A stretch of DNA of 64,000 nt from Lachnospiraceae bacterium (GTDB lineage Bacteria; Bacillota; Clostridia; Lachnospirales; Lachnospiraceae). The DNA is taken from assembly GCA_015056765.1 (NCBI GenBank), contig SVFQ01000006.1, forward strand, positions 1-64,000, read 5' to 3'. The stretch's first letter is position 1, and every line of letters starts with the position of its first letter. The position numbers and the translations under genes are program-made. This document shows, one piece after another, positions 1 to 8,673 of the stretch. The notes under the pieces were generated by a model, which made no database searches, was not told the origin of the DNA, and saw nothing but the letters and a program-made list of their open reading frames with translations.

Positions 1-1124
1 ATGACGGCTTTTGCTTATGGCCTAGTGCCTACACGAATTATAGTGTGAAATCTTCCCCGTGGAAAAATGGCGAAGGAGACGTAGTCCGGGAAGTGGCAGA
101 TGCTTGTAGAGCAGAGAATATGAAGTTCGGTATCTATGTATCGCCTTGGGATCGGCATGAAAAGTGCTACGGTACCGGAGAAGAGTATAATGACTATTTC
201 TGCCATCAACTTGGGGAACTGCTGACCGGATATGGGGAACTATTCTGCGTTTGGTTTGATGGCGCTTGTGGCGAAGGTCCAAATGGCAAACGACAAGAAT
301 ACGATTGGGAGCGCTACTATGAGCTCATCAGAAAGTACCAGCCAAAAGCAGTCATCAGCGTCTGCGGCCCGGATGTGAGATGGTGTGGCAATGAAGGCGG
401 ATTTGTAAGACCTGCAGAGTGGAGCGTGGTACCAAAGCGCTGTGCCGATACGGAAAAAGTAGCTGCGAAAAGTCAGCAGACTGACGACGCAGAGTTTAGA
501 CAGCGGAAGATATCTGCCATGGATCAGGACTTGGGAAGTAGAGAAATTCTGCAGGATGAGGAAGACCTAATCTGGTATCCGGCGGAAGTGAATGTGTCCA
601 TCAGACCCGGCTGGTTCTATCATCCGGAGGAAGATAGCCAGGTTCGCACGGTAGAAAATCTGGAAGATATCTACTTAGGCGCTGTAGGCGGTAATGCCAA
701 CTTCCTGCTGAATGTACCGCCAAATCAGGAGGGCCTTTTGGCAGAAGAAGATGTAGAAGTCCTGACAAAGCTGGGAGAGAAACTAAGGGCTGATTTTGCG
801 CATAATATAGCAGAATCCAGAACATACGAAACCATCAAAAATGTAACAAGTTTGGAAATACCATTTGCATGGGATGAGCCGAAGAATGTTACTTTTGTAG
901 AAATCTGTGAAGACATTACAAAGAGCCAGCGCATCGAGAAGGTGGAAATTCTAATCAAAAAGAAGGAAACCTGGGAGAGAGCAGGTCTGGCTGAAGCAGT
1001 AGGCCATAAAAAGATTTTCAAGATACAGGAAAAGGGTATACAAGGATTGAAAGTCAGAGTATTGGAAGCTAGAGAATCTATCCATATCAAAAATATTGCT
1101 ATTTATGAGGAAAACGGGGAGTAA
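1..1124 (+). CDS. alpha-L-fucosidase, GH29 (5' end cut by window edge)
   Basis: The reading frame is open from base 3, so the listed GTG at 45 is internal; the first residues read DGFCLW, the conserved HDGFxLW motif of GH29 with its His just outside the window. The stretch VWFDGA (Asp at 258-260) fits the catalytic nucleophile of the family. The last ~100 residues look like the C-terminal beta-sandwich. GH29 enzymes release alpha-linked L-fucose; the Asn/Gly-rich SSPWKNGEG segment resembles the alpha-1,3/4-specific branch, but that is inference. It is the first visible gene of a forward operon with GH125 and a second GH29. The N-terminal ~90 residues are missing, so presence of a signal peptide cannot be judged. 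Confidence 0.92.
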   Translation, partial: DGFCLWPSAYTNYSVKSSPWKNGEGDVVREVADACRAENMKFGIYVSPWDRHEKCYGTGEEYNDYFCHQLGELLTGYGELFCVWFDGACGEGPNGKRQEYDWERYYELIRKYQPKAVISVCGPDVRWCGNEGGFVRPAEWSVVPKRCADTEKVAAKSQQTDDAEFRQRKISAMDQDLGSREILQDEEDLIWYPAEVNVSIRPGWFYHPEEDSQVRTVENLEDIYLGAVGGNANFLLNVPPNQEGLLAEEDVEVLTKLGEKLRADFAHNIAESRTYETIKNVTSLEIPFAWDEPKNVTFVEICEDITKSQRIEKVEILIKKKETWERAGLAEAVGHKKIFKIQEKGIQGLKVRVLEARESIHIKNIAIYEENGE

Positions 1125-1128
1125 AGAA

Positions 1129-2442
1129 ATGCAAGTAACCAGAAACAAAGAAAAAGAGGACGCAATCAAAAAGGAAGTACAGAAGTTAAGCGTGGAATTG
1201 GCAGCAGAGTTGAAAGAAAAAGGCGCCAGTGAAAAGCTACAAGAAACTTTCAAAAAGTGCTTTGTAAATACTGCAGAGACCACCATGCAGTGCTTAGAGG
1301 ATGGAAGCATCTTCCTTATCACAGGTGATATCGAAGCTATGTGGCTGAGGGACAGTAGCGCCCAAGTATGTCATTACCTGCCATATATCAAAAAAAGACC
1401 ATTACTGGCTGAGATGGTAAAAGGACTGATTCAAAAACAGTTTGCTATGATTGCCATCGATCCTTATGCCAATGCTTTTAATATAGAGCCCAATGGCAGA
1501 TGCTGGGCAAAGGATCATACAGCGGACAATCCATGGGACTGGGAAAGAAAATATGAGTTAGACAGTTTGTGCTATCCCATCAGACTCCTGTATCAGTACA
1601 TTCAAATTACAGGTGATTGGGATATTATCGATGAGGATATCCTTAGTGCATTGCGTAGCATTCTGCAGATTATGACCATCGAACAGCATCACGAAGAGCG
1701 GTCTTCCTATTTCTTTGAAAGAGATAACTGCCCACCATCCGATACACTGCCAAATGAAGGCAAAGGCTCTCCGGTAGCCTATACCGGTATGATTTGGTCC
1801 GGATTTAGACCAAGCGATGATGCTTGTCAGTATGGGTACCTGATTCCGGCAAATCTTTTCGCTGCTACGGTACTGAATTATGTAGAGGAAATCGCATCTA
1901 AAATCGGCGATAATCAGATGCTTCAGAAGGCAGTGGAGATGCGTTGGCAGATTGTGGAAGGCATCGATAAATACGGCAAGATCACTCTGGAAAATGGAGA
2001 GACCGCCTATGTTTACGAGGTGGATGGCTTAGGCAATATCAACCGCATGGATGATGCCAATGTGCCAAGCCTTTTGTCTATCCCTTGGATTACCAATATC
2101 GGAAAGACAGCTTCACTGTATCTGGCTACCAGAGGAGATGTGCTCAGTAGTCACAATCCATACTATTATGAGGGTGCAGCGGCCAGTGGTATCGGCTCCC
2201 CTCATACACCAAAGGATTATATTTGGCATATTGCCCTTTCTATGCAGGGCCTTACCAGTGCAGATAAAGACGAACAGAAAGCATTAGTAGAAAAACTTCT
2301 TTCTACAGATGCCGGCACCGGCTACATGCATGAAGGATTCCATAAAGACAAACCGGAGGAGTTTACGAGAGAATGGTTCGCGTGGTCCAACTCTCTTTTC
2401 TCTCTCTTAGTAATAGAAGCATACGATTTGAAGGAGAACTAA
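1129..2442 (+). CDS. exo-alpha-1,6-mannosidase, GH125 (DUF1237)
   Basis: Full-length (about 437 residues) match to the metal-independent GH125 exo-alpha-mannosidases. Visible family landmarks are GDIEAMWLRDSSAQ near the N-terminus, RCWAKDHTADNPWDWERKYELDSL, the DDANVPSLLSIPW segment, and GYMHEGF then REWFAWSNSLF near the C-terminus, which carries the catalytic acid/base regions. GH125 enzymes remove non-reducing alpha-1,6-mannose from N-glycan cores or similar mannosides. The ATG at 1129 is preferred over the ORF-track start at 1096 because GGGGAG lies just upstream of it and it falls right after the stop of the previous gene. No signal peptide is visible, so a cytoplasmic enzyme is expected. 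The next gene follows after 1 nt. Confidence 0.93.
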   Translation: MQVTRNKEKEDAIKKEVQKLSVELAAELKEKGASEKLQETFKKCFVNTAETTMQCLEDGSIFLITGDIEAMWLRDSSAQVCHYLPYIKKRPLLAEMVKGLIQKQFAMIAIDPYANAFNIEPNGRCWAKDHTADNPWDWERKYELDSLCYPIRLLYQYIQITGDWDIIDEDILSALRSILQIMTIEQHHEERSSYFFERDNCPPSDTLPNEGKGSPVAYTGMIWSGFRPSDDACQYGYLIPANLFAATVLNYVEEIASKIGDNQMLQKAVEMRWQIVEGIDKYGKITLENGETAYVYEVDGLGNINRMDDANVPSLLSIPWITNIGKTASLYLATRGDVLSSHNPYYYEGAAASGIGSPHTPKDYIWHIALSMQGLTSADKDEQKALVEKLLSTDAGTGYMHEGFHKDKPEEFTREWFAWSNSLFSLLVIEAYDLKEN

Positions 2443-2443
2443 A

Positions 2444-3820
2444 ATGGCTGAAGAAATCAAAGATGACGTAGTAGTAAATGGTGTCCATAACTATAGTCAG
2501 GAGGACCAGTATGTATGGCCTACTGACCCGGAAGTAGTAAAGAAATTAGAGTGGTTTAGAGACCAGAAGTTTGCTCTGATGATGCACTGGGGTACTTACT
2601 CTCAGCTTGGTCTGGTAGAGTCCTGGGCGTTGTCTGATGAGGACGGAGACTGGTCCAGAAATGATATCGACTGGACTGACGATATGGAAGAATTTAAGAA
2701 GCAGTATTTTGACTTAAATAAGACCTTCAATCCGATTCGATTCCAGCCGGAGAAATGGGCAAAGGCTGCTAAAGAGGCAGGATTTAAATATTTCATCTTC
2801 ACCACCAAGCATCATGATGGATTCTGTATGTGGGATACCCAGTATACAGACTATAAGATTACAGGGGAGGATTGCCCTTTCCATACCAACAAGAATGCGG
2901 ATGTATGCAAGAAAATTTTCGATGCCATGAGAGCAGAGGGTATCGGTATCACCGCATACTTCTCCAAAGCAGACTGGCATTGCCCGGACTACTGGAATAG
3001 CAGCTATGAGCGCGGCACCAAGACTTGGCGTGGCCCAAGCTATGACCCGGAGAAATACCCGGAAGTATGGAAGAGATTCGAGACCTTCACTCACAATCAG
3101 GTAAATGAGTTGATGGACAATTATGGTCCAATTGATGCACTTTGGTTCGATGCAGGTTGGGTATGTAAAGAAGGCGGCCAGGATATCCATCTAGGTGACA
3201 TGATGGATAAGATTCGTGAAAAACACCCAGGGGTACTTAGTGTAGATCGTACCATCGGTGGTCCTTATGAGAACTATGTGACACCGGAACAGTGCGTGCC
3301 GGAAGAGCCTTTGAATATCCCTTGGGAAAGCTGTATCACCATGGGTACTTCCTTCTCCTTTGGCTATGAAGACAAGTACAAAACACCAAGAGAAATCATC
3401 ACCCTTTTGACCAATATCGTGGCAAAGGGTGGTAACCTGGCATTGAACGTAGGCCCTCAGCCTGACGGCCGTTTGCCAAAGGGTGCCTTGGAATCCATGA
3501 AAGGCATCGGCGCATGGCTTCAGAAGTATGGGGAAAGTATCTATGGCACCAGAGTATGTGCTCCTTATAAGCAGGATGGTATCTGCTTTACCCAGAAAGA
3601 AAAGGAACACGTGGTATATGCTCTGAAGCAGTATGAAGAAGAGGGCATGACCGTAGAGAAATCCTTTATCATACCGTTGGAAAAAAAGGTGAAACGTGCT
3701 GTAGATCTCTATACCGGCAAAGAAGTGAAAGTAAGTCAGGTGGCCGGAGGCTATCAGGTGGAGTTAGACGAAACAGAAGAAAATGCAATCGCAACTGTGA
3801 TTCGATTTGATGTGGAGTAG
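2444..3820 (+). CDS. alpha-L-fucosidase, GH29 (second copy)
   Basis: Complete GH29 protein of 458 residues. Motifs in order: FALMMHWGTYSQLG near residue 45, KYFIFTTKHHDGFCMWDT near 115-135, and DALWFDAGW with the predicted nucleophile Asp236. The C-terminal part is a small beta-sandwich (YKQDGICFTQKEKEHVVYALKQ). It is clearly divergent from the upstream GH29, so the two probably differ in linkage preference (for example alpha-1,6 core versus alpha-1,3/4 antennary fucose); the sequence alone does not decide. ATG 2444 has AAGGAG 6 nt upstream and follows the GH125 stop by one base, so translation is probably coupled. No signal peptide is seen, pointing to intracellular action on imported oligosaccharides. 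Confidence 0.93.
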   Translation: MAEEIKDDVVVNGVHNYSQEDQYVWPTDPEVVKKLEWFRDQKFALMMHWGTYSQLGLVESWALSDEDGDWSRNDIDWTDDMEEFKKQYFDLNKTFNPIRFQPEKWAKAAKEAGFKYFIFTTKHHDGFCMWDTQYTDYKITGEDCPFHTNKNADVCKKIFDAMRAEGIGITAYFSKADWHCPDYWNSSYERGTKTWRGPSYDPEKYPEVWKRFETFTHNQVNELMDNYGPIDALWFDAGWVCKEGGQDIHLGDMMDKIREKHPGVLSVDRTIGGPYENYVTPEQCVPEEPLNIPWESCITMGTSFSFGYEDKYKTPREIITLLTNIVAKGGNLALNVGPQPDGRLPKGALESMKGIGAWLQKYGESIYGTRVCAPYKQDGICFTQKEKEHVVYALKQYEEEGMTVEKSFIIPLEKKVKRAVDLYTGKEVKVSQVAGGYQVELDETEENAIATVIRFDVE

Positions 3821-3822
3821 AC

Positions 3823-6504
3823 GTGAAGACAGAACTTGTTGAACAGATTACAAAAACGTATCAGGACAGATGCGCTCTTTTTGGTAAACAAAAAGAGCGT
3901 ATTTGTAGTTCTATAGAAGAATTAAAAGGAGAAGAGAAGCTTTTTGCCATGGCTATTTATGCCATGCTCCCTTTAAGTGATATAGCAGATTATGACTTTG
4001 AACTGCTGAAAAGCTATGCAGTACATGGAGCTTTTCTGTATCAGAATGCTGCCTTTTGTAAAGGCTTGACGGATGAGCAGTTCTTAAATTATGTGCTGTG
4101 TCCTAGAATTAATACAGAGGATTTGACAGACTGCAGACCTTTCTTTTATGAGAAAGTGAAAGACCTGGTGGTGGAGGGAGACTTACCGGCGACAATCTAC
4201 GCCCTGAACTCCTGGTGCTATGAGCAGGCCACTTATCATTCTACCTCTGAGAGAACTGCCAGCCCTATGACAGTATATAAGGGTGGCTATGGCAGATGCG
4301 GCGAGGAGTCTACTTTCTTAGTGACAGTACTTCGAAGCGTAGGTATCGCCTGTCGCCAGGTGTATGTACCTAGATGGAGCCATAGCGATAGCAATCATGC
4401 ATGGGTGGAAATCCTTATGGATGGAAAGTGGGTGTATACCGGTGCTTGTGAACCAAAGCCTATCCTGAATTGTGGCTGGTTCCCTTATGCAGCAAGTCGC
4501 GCCATGCTGGTACATGCCAGATGCTTTGGGCCTTTTGTGGATGCTTCGGATGACCTTTTTGGCAGAGAAGACGCCGTGACCTATGTGAATGCATCTGCCA
4601 ATTATACCGTGCAAAAGAATCTGAGTATCAAAGTATTACAGGCGGATGGAATGCCGGCGGCAGGTGCTACCGTACAACTGGAAATCGTCAATAGTGCAGA
4701 GTGGTTCCCGGTGGCTACTGTATTTACAGATGCTGCCGGAGAGGCGAACTGCAAGTTAGGCCTGGGAAGCGTGAGAGTGTACGCATTTATGGCTGGAGAG
4801 TCAGGTGCAGATTCCGTTGATGCTGTTGCAAATATCTGTGGGAAGGTGCTTCGCAGTTGTGAGAAGATTGTAGATGTTGCAACAGAGGATAGCGTAGAAT
4901 TGACCCTTGCTACAGATTTCCGAAGAGATACAGAATCCTATGAGCTAATCGCTCCTATTTCTGCAGGTATGACCAACGTGGACCTGACAGAAGAAGAGGA
5001 CAAGATTCAGTGTGACAAAAATCAGGAAGCAGACAAGATTCGTAACGCAAGAATAGAAAGCTATTTGAATCCTGAGAGGATAGAGGCAGCGGAAAAGTAT
5101 CCGCAGATTAGTAGAGCGCTGACCTGTTCCAAAGGAAATGTGAAAGCGATAGAAGCTTTCCTTAGAACAGGATTTGATACCAGAAGAAAAGAGCGAGTTC
5201 TATCCAGCCTAACCCAGAAGGACTGCAGAGATGTGCAATTGGATGTGCTGGTGGATGCAGTGAAAGCCTATAAGTACGAAAAAAAATGGATGAATCAGCT
5301 AGGGGATATCAGCCATTTACAGGGAGGTTTTTTCATCGATAATGAATCCAAGCAGGATGCAGAGGACATGACCAGTGAGTTCTATCGTGCTCCGATGGAT
5401 TTCTTTACCGAATATGTGGCTAGCCCTCGTATCTTCATTGAGCATCTTTCTCCCTGGAGACAAGAGATTGCAGCATTCTTTGGAAAGAAAGTGCCTTTCG
5501 CCACTGCAGAAGAAATCGTAGCTTATGTAGAAAGCCATATTCAGGTGATAAATGAAGAAGAGTATCCGGCTTTACTGACTACCCCAAGAGGAACCTTAGA
5601 ACTTGGACGAGGAAGCGCGCTATCCATCGAAGTTTTAATCGTGGCTTTGTGCAGAACCTGTGGCATCCCGGCAAGACTGGATATGACCTATCGCAAAGCA
5701 CAGTACTTAGAGAATGGGGAGTTTGTCTTTGCACGTGAGAATCAGAACAGCTTTGGCACATTGGTGCTCTCCTATGAAGATGCGAAACTGCCGGAATATT
5801 ATCTGGACTATACTGTGGCATATCGCCAGGCAGATGGTGAGTTCTTGACTATCAATCGAGAGGAATTCTTTACCTACGAAGGGCTTTCCGACCAGCAGGA
5901 ACCAACTGGCGAAAAGGGTGAGAATAGCAGTCTCAAGTCAGGTAGAAAGTTGACATTGCAGCTCTGGCCGGGACAGTATCGTATCACCACATGCAACCGC
6001 ATGCTGTCAGGCAATATCAAAGGTAAGAATATTTACTTTGTAGTGGAAGCAGGAAAAGAAACCATCTGTCATGTGACTTGCAAAGAAGATGTACAGGAAC
6101 TGACGGAAGCACAGATACTGAAACTAAAAGTTGCCCAGTTGAGCATCTATGTAGATCCCGGCAAGGAGCCTACCGAACATGTGCTGGGTGAACTCCTGGA
6201 ACTGTATCGCATGGGCAAATCTTTCTCTATTCCGCTGCAATTCATCGTCACGGATGAAGCAAAGATGGATGATGCACTGTTACAAAAAGTGTTGGCAGAA
6301 CTGAAGGTGGAATCCGATGCCAGCGCTGGTGCTAATAGTGTGGTTCTACAGAAGGACGATGATGCATATTTATCAGATATGACACAAGCGGAACGAAGCA
6401 ACTACCCACACGTAAGATTGCATGTAGGAGATGAGACATTGTTCACAGCAAGTGGCTATCAAGTAGGTATCGTGGACAGATTCTATAGGCTCACTGAGTC
6501 ATAG
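3823..6504 (+). CDS. large transglutaminase-like / PNGase-like protein
   Basis: 893-residue protein starting at GTG 3823, two bases after the fucosidase stop, with GGAG upstream. Residues ~145-235 form a transglutaminase-like core: GRCGEESTF with Cys159, SNHAWVEI with His192, then GKWVYTGACEPKP ending in CGWF. This layout resembles cytosolic peptide:N-glycanases (GRCGEW, HVWTEV, HCDPCE...KPLL...GW), although the usual Asp is replaced by Gly207 and Glu210 is the nearest acid. Residues ~262-335 look like a carboxypeptidase-regulatory/Ig-like sandwich. Residues ~530-660 look like a second transglutaminase fold ending in CRTCGIPARL, but the Cys position is Ala/Ser, so it is probably inactive. No signal peptide. 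Role unproven; glycopeptide or glycosylamide cleavage is inferred from the GH neighbours. Confidence 0.75.
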   Translation: MKTELVEQITKTYQDRCALFGKQKERICSSIEELKGEEKLFAMAIYAMLPLSDIADYDFELLKSYAVHGAFLYQNAAFCKGLTDEQFLNYVLCPRINTEDLTDCRPFFYEKVKDLVVEGDLPATIYALNSWCYEQATYHSTSERTASPMTVYKGGYGRCGEESTFLVTVLRSVGIACRQVYVPRWSHSDSNHAWVEILMDGKWVYTGACEPKPILNCGWFPYAASRAMLVHARCFGPFVDASDDLFGREDAVTYVNASANYTVQKNLSIKVLQADGMPAAGATVQLEIVNSAEWFPVATVFTDAAGEANCKLGLGSVRVYAFMAGESGADSVDAVANICGKVLRSCEKIVDVATEDSVELTLATDFRRDTESYELIAPISAGMTNVDLTEEEDKIQCDKNQEADKIRNARIESYLNPERIEAAEKYPQISRALTCSKGNVKAIEAFLRTGFDTRRKERVLSSLTQKDCRDVQLDVLVDAVKAYKYEKKWMNQLGDISHLQGGFFIDNESKQDAEDMTSEFYRAPMDFFTEYVASPRIFIEHLSPWRQEIAAFFGKKVPFATAEEIVAYVESHIQVINEEEYPALLTTPRGTLELGRGSALSIEVLIVALCRTCGIPARLDMTYRKAQYLENGEFVFARENQNSFGTLVLSYEDAKLPEYYLDYTVAYRQADGEFLTINREEFFTYEGLSDQQEPTGEKGENSSLKSGRKLTLQLWPGQYRITTCNRMLSGNIKGKNIYFVVEAGKETICHVTCKEDVQELTEAQILKLKVAQLSIYVDPGKEPTEHVLGELLELYRMGKSFSIPLQFIVTDEAKMDDALLQKVLAELKVESDASAGANSVVLQKDDDAYLSDMTQAERSNYPHVRLHVGDETLFTASGYQVGIVDRFYRLTES

Positions 6505-6567
6505 AAGTTTGAGTTGCTGTTTGGGTGAGGGGTATCACATAACAACATGATAGGGAGATTATGAAAA

Positions 6568-7725
6568 ATGACAATAAAAGAGCAGCGTGAAAAAGTATGG
6601 CAAGAATATGTGGAACGTGAGAAACAGAATCCACAGCGCTTGCAGGAAATCAAAGAACAACAGATGACATTTGGCGAAGCTACCATGAAGTATGGCATTA
6701 AAGTCATCGGTGAGCCGGATGAGAATGGCTATCCATTATTCATCGCACTGCATGGTGGCGGCTATGGCGATACACCGGATGTAAATAACCAGCAGTGGGA
6801 GCATATGGGCGTCTTCTATGCAGAGGCAGTGAAGCAGGGCGTCTATGTAAACCCGCGTGGTGTCAGAGATACTTGGGATACTCACGCCAATCCGGAATCC
6901 TACCCGCTGTATGACAGACTGATTCAGAATATGATCCTCTTTTACAATGTGGATCCTAATCGTGTGTATATCATGGGCTACTCTGCAGGTGGTGACGGTG
7001 TGTATCTCATCGCACCTCGTATGGCAGACCGCTTCGCAGCTTGTAATATGTCCGCGGGACATCCTAATGGCATCAGCCTGGTGAACCTGTACAACGAACC
7101 TATCTGCTTGCAGGGGGGTATGTTGGATGATGCTTATGACAGACATAAAGTAACAGCAGAATACATTTTATATCTGGATAAACTTGCGAAAGAGAATCCT
7201 GGTGCCTATCCACACACAGGCTTTGTACATAAAGACAAAGGACATCACTTCTACGATCATGCAGAAGAAGAGCAGGAAGTGCTCAGCAACTTACAAGGCT
7301 TCATAGACAATGACGACGTGACCAGTCATAAGGCGGATGCCAACGCTATCCACTTCATGACAAAGTACGTCCGTACCCCACTTCCTGGAAAAGTGGTATG
7401 GGACTTATCTCTCCGTGCACCACTTCGCCAGACTACCAATTTCTACTGGCTGGATGCACCGAAGAACGTAGAGGCGGGCCTGGTAGTGGCTTCTATAGAT
7501 AAAGCAGAAAATGCGATCAGAGTCGAGAAACTGGAGGGCATAGCCGGACAGGTATCAGCACTGCTCAATGACGATATGCTCGACTTTGATAAGCCCGTCA
7601 ATGTCATCTATCCAGATGGCAAGACAGTGATTACTGAAGCACAAGTATCTGAAGAACTGCTTCGTGAATCTACTTTGAGAAGTGGCGATCAGAATTTGCA
7701 GTTCGTAGCAAGAATACAGTTATAG
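6568..7725 (+). CDS. alpha/beta-hydrolase fold esterase
   Basis: 385-residue serine-hydrolase-like protein. LFIALHGGGYGDTP near residue 58 is the oxyanion-hole region, and YIMGYSAGGDGVY near residue 135 is the nucleophile elbow (GxSxGG). The HKDKGHHFYDH segment near 225 is a candidate for the catalytic His. Similar PHB-depolymerase/feruloyl-esterase-like proteins are found in carbohydrate-degradation loci and remove acyl groups from sugars; the actual substrate here is unknown. A sandwich-like C-terminal domain starts near residue 260. ATG 6568 has AGGGAG about 13 nt upstream, somewhat distant. It is the last gene of the forward GH operon and is followed by a strong hairpin. Confidence 0.72.
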   Translation: MTIKEQREKVWQEYVEREKQNPQRLQEIKEQQMTFGEATMKYGIKVIGEPDENGYPLFIALHGGGYGDTPDVNNQQWEHMGVFYAEAVKQGVYVNPRGVRDTWDTHANPESYPLYDRLIQNMILFYNVDPNRVYIMGYSAGGDGVYLIAPRMADRFAACNMSAGHPNGISLVNLYNEPICLQGGMLDDAYDRHKVTAEYILYLDKLAKENPGAYPHTGFVHKDKGHHFYDHAEEEQEVLSNLQGFIDNDDVTSHKADANAIHFMTKYVRTPLPGKVVWDLSLRAPLRQTTNFYWLDAPKNVEAGLVVASIDKAENAIRVEKLEGIAGQVSALLNDDMLDFDKPVNVIYPDGKTVITEAQVSEELLRESTLRSGDQNLQFVARIQL

Positions 7726-7732
7726 AAAAAGG

Positions 7733-7778
7733 GAGAGACGGCTAAGAGAATCTTAGGAATCTTAGCTGCCTCTCTTGT
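7733..7778 (+). terminator. stem-loop terminator after the GH operon
   Basis: A 15-bp stem (left arm GAGAGACGGCTAAGA at 7733-7747, right arm 7760-7774) with one wobble and one mismatch and a 12-nt loop, followed by TTGTT. It lies 8 nt after the esterase stop. The U-tract is short, so it may also act as an mRNA-stabilising 3' end. Confidence 0.6.
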
Positions 7779-7779
7779 T

Positions 7780-7803
7780 ACTATATCACTGTAGTGATAT
7801 AGT
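7780..7803. promoter_or_regulatory. perfect 24-bp palindrome, candidate operator
   Basis: Arms ACTATATCAC and GTGATATAGT are exact reverse complements around a TGTA centre. The site sits 20 bp upstream of the start codon of an HTH regulator and could be its autoregulatory operator. It could also be a second weak terminator hairpin, since CTTATT follows. The assignment is inferred from position and symmetry only. Confidence 0.4.
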
Positions 7804-7823
7804 CTTATTAAGAAGAGAAGACG

Positions 7824-8486
7824 ATGAGAGAAATAAAAATGGAGATCCACGCTTACGATGATAGTTATGTAGAAAGCGCTCAGAATATACTGGGGCATAT
7901 GTTTGATTTTGGAATCAATGAAGTTGGACTTGAACCGCAGGAACTGGTAGAACGTTTTTTTGTGTCGGACTGTTCAAAACAATTTGAAATAGGAAATCCA
8001 CGCTTTGTGGCTGGTTTGACAGGACCGGAGTTGGCGAGAAAGGTGCTTGAGGAAACGGGCTACTTAAAAGAGATACCTGATGATGTGATGTATATAGATA
8101 GGAGTCCAGAGTATTGGGCTGGATGGGTTATGGCGTATCTGCAATGGTGCAAGGACGCCAGTTTTGCAAGTCTTTTTGAGGCAATGGACATCGAGTATGT
8201 TTTGAAACTATACCCGACTTATCATGAGATGGATATATCCAAATTCATTGATTTAGCCAAGGAAAGATATGTGGAGCGTTTCCCTAGCACGGCACTCAAG
8301 CGATATCGAGAATTGTTGCAGATGTCTCAAAGAGAACTGGCAAATGAGTCAGGGGTACCACTGCGACAAATCCAGATGTTTGAACAAAGACAGCGTGATA
8401 TTAATAAAACCAGCGCAGAAACTTTGCTTCGATTAAGCAAAGCGTTGCACATAAGTATGGAACATCTGATGGAAAAATTCACATAA
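7824..8486 (+). CDS. XRE-family helix-turn-helix protein with unknown N-terminal domain
   Basis: 220 residues. The C-terminal ~60 residues form a Cro/C1-type HTH: RYRELLQMSQRELANESGVP, then LRQIQMFEQRQRDINKTSAETLLRLSKAL split over two helical stretches. The N-terminal ~150 residues contain no domain I recognise; they are acidic and aromatic-rich (for example RSPEYWAGWVMAYLQWCKD), and could be a sensor or partner domain. ATG 7824 has AAGAGAAG upstream; an in-frame ATG at 7839 is an alternative. The gene stands alone between two hairpins, with a 24-bp palindrome in its leader, so autoregulation is plausible. Such solitary regulators can also be antitoxin-like, but no toxin gene is adjacent. Confidence 0.75.
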   Translation: MREIKMEIHAYDDSYVESAQNILGHMFDFGINEVGLEPQELVERFFVSDCSKQFEIGNPRFVAGLTGPELARKVLEETGYLKEIPDDVMYIDRSPEYWAGWVMAYLQWCKDASFASLFEAMDIEYVLKLYPTYHEMDISKFIDLAKERYVERFPSTALKRYRELLQMSQRELANESGVPLRQIQMFEQRQRDINKTSAETLLRLSKALHISMEHLMEKFT

Positions 8487-8488
8487 AG

Positions 8489-8525
8489 AAACGCAGGTTA
8501 AGAGTCTTCTTAACCTGCGTTTTTC
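8489..8525 (+). terminator. intrinsic terminator
   Basis: Perfect hairpin with arms ACGCAGGTTAAGA and its complement around a 3-4 nt loop, followed by TTTTTC, three bases after the stop of the HTH gene. The remaining ~150 bp up to the TIR gene contain a TATAAT at 8633-8638 but no convincing -35 element. Confidence 0.9.
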
Positions 8526-8673
8526 TATTTATTCAGTTCTTCTTTTAGCTTTTCCGATGTATTGGTGGTTGAGACAGAACAAGCGAGGCTGAGATAAGGC
8601 AAGCGGCTGGGGAACAAGCGGCAGAAATATGGTATAATTGGGAGCGTATGATATGAAACTACGGGGGTAACAT

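Noticed and set aside
2714-3610. Long minus-strand ORFs inside the second GH29 gene
   Set aside because: They mirror the fucosidase frame, lack recognisable motifs, and have no convincing start signals.
8560-8640. Promoter for the TIR gene built on TATAAT at 8633
   Set aside because: No acceptable -35 element at 16-18 bp spacing and no TGn extension, so not listed as a promoter.
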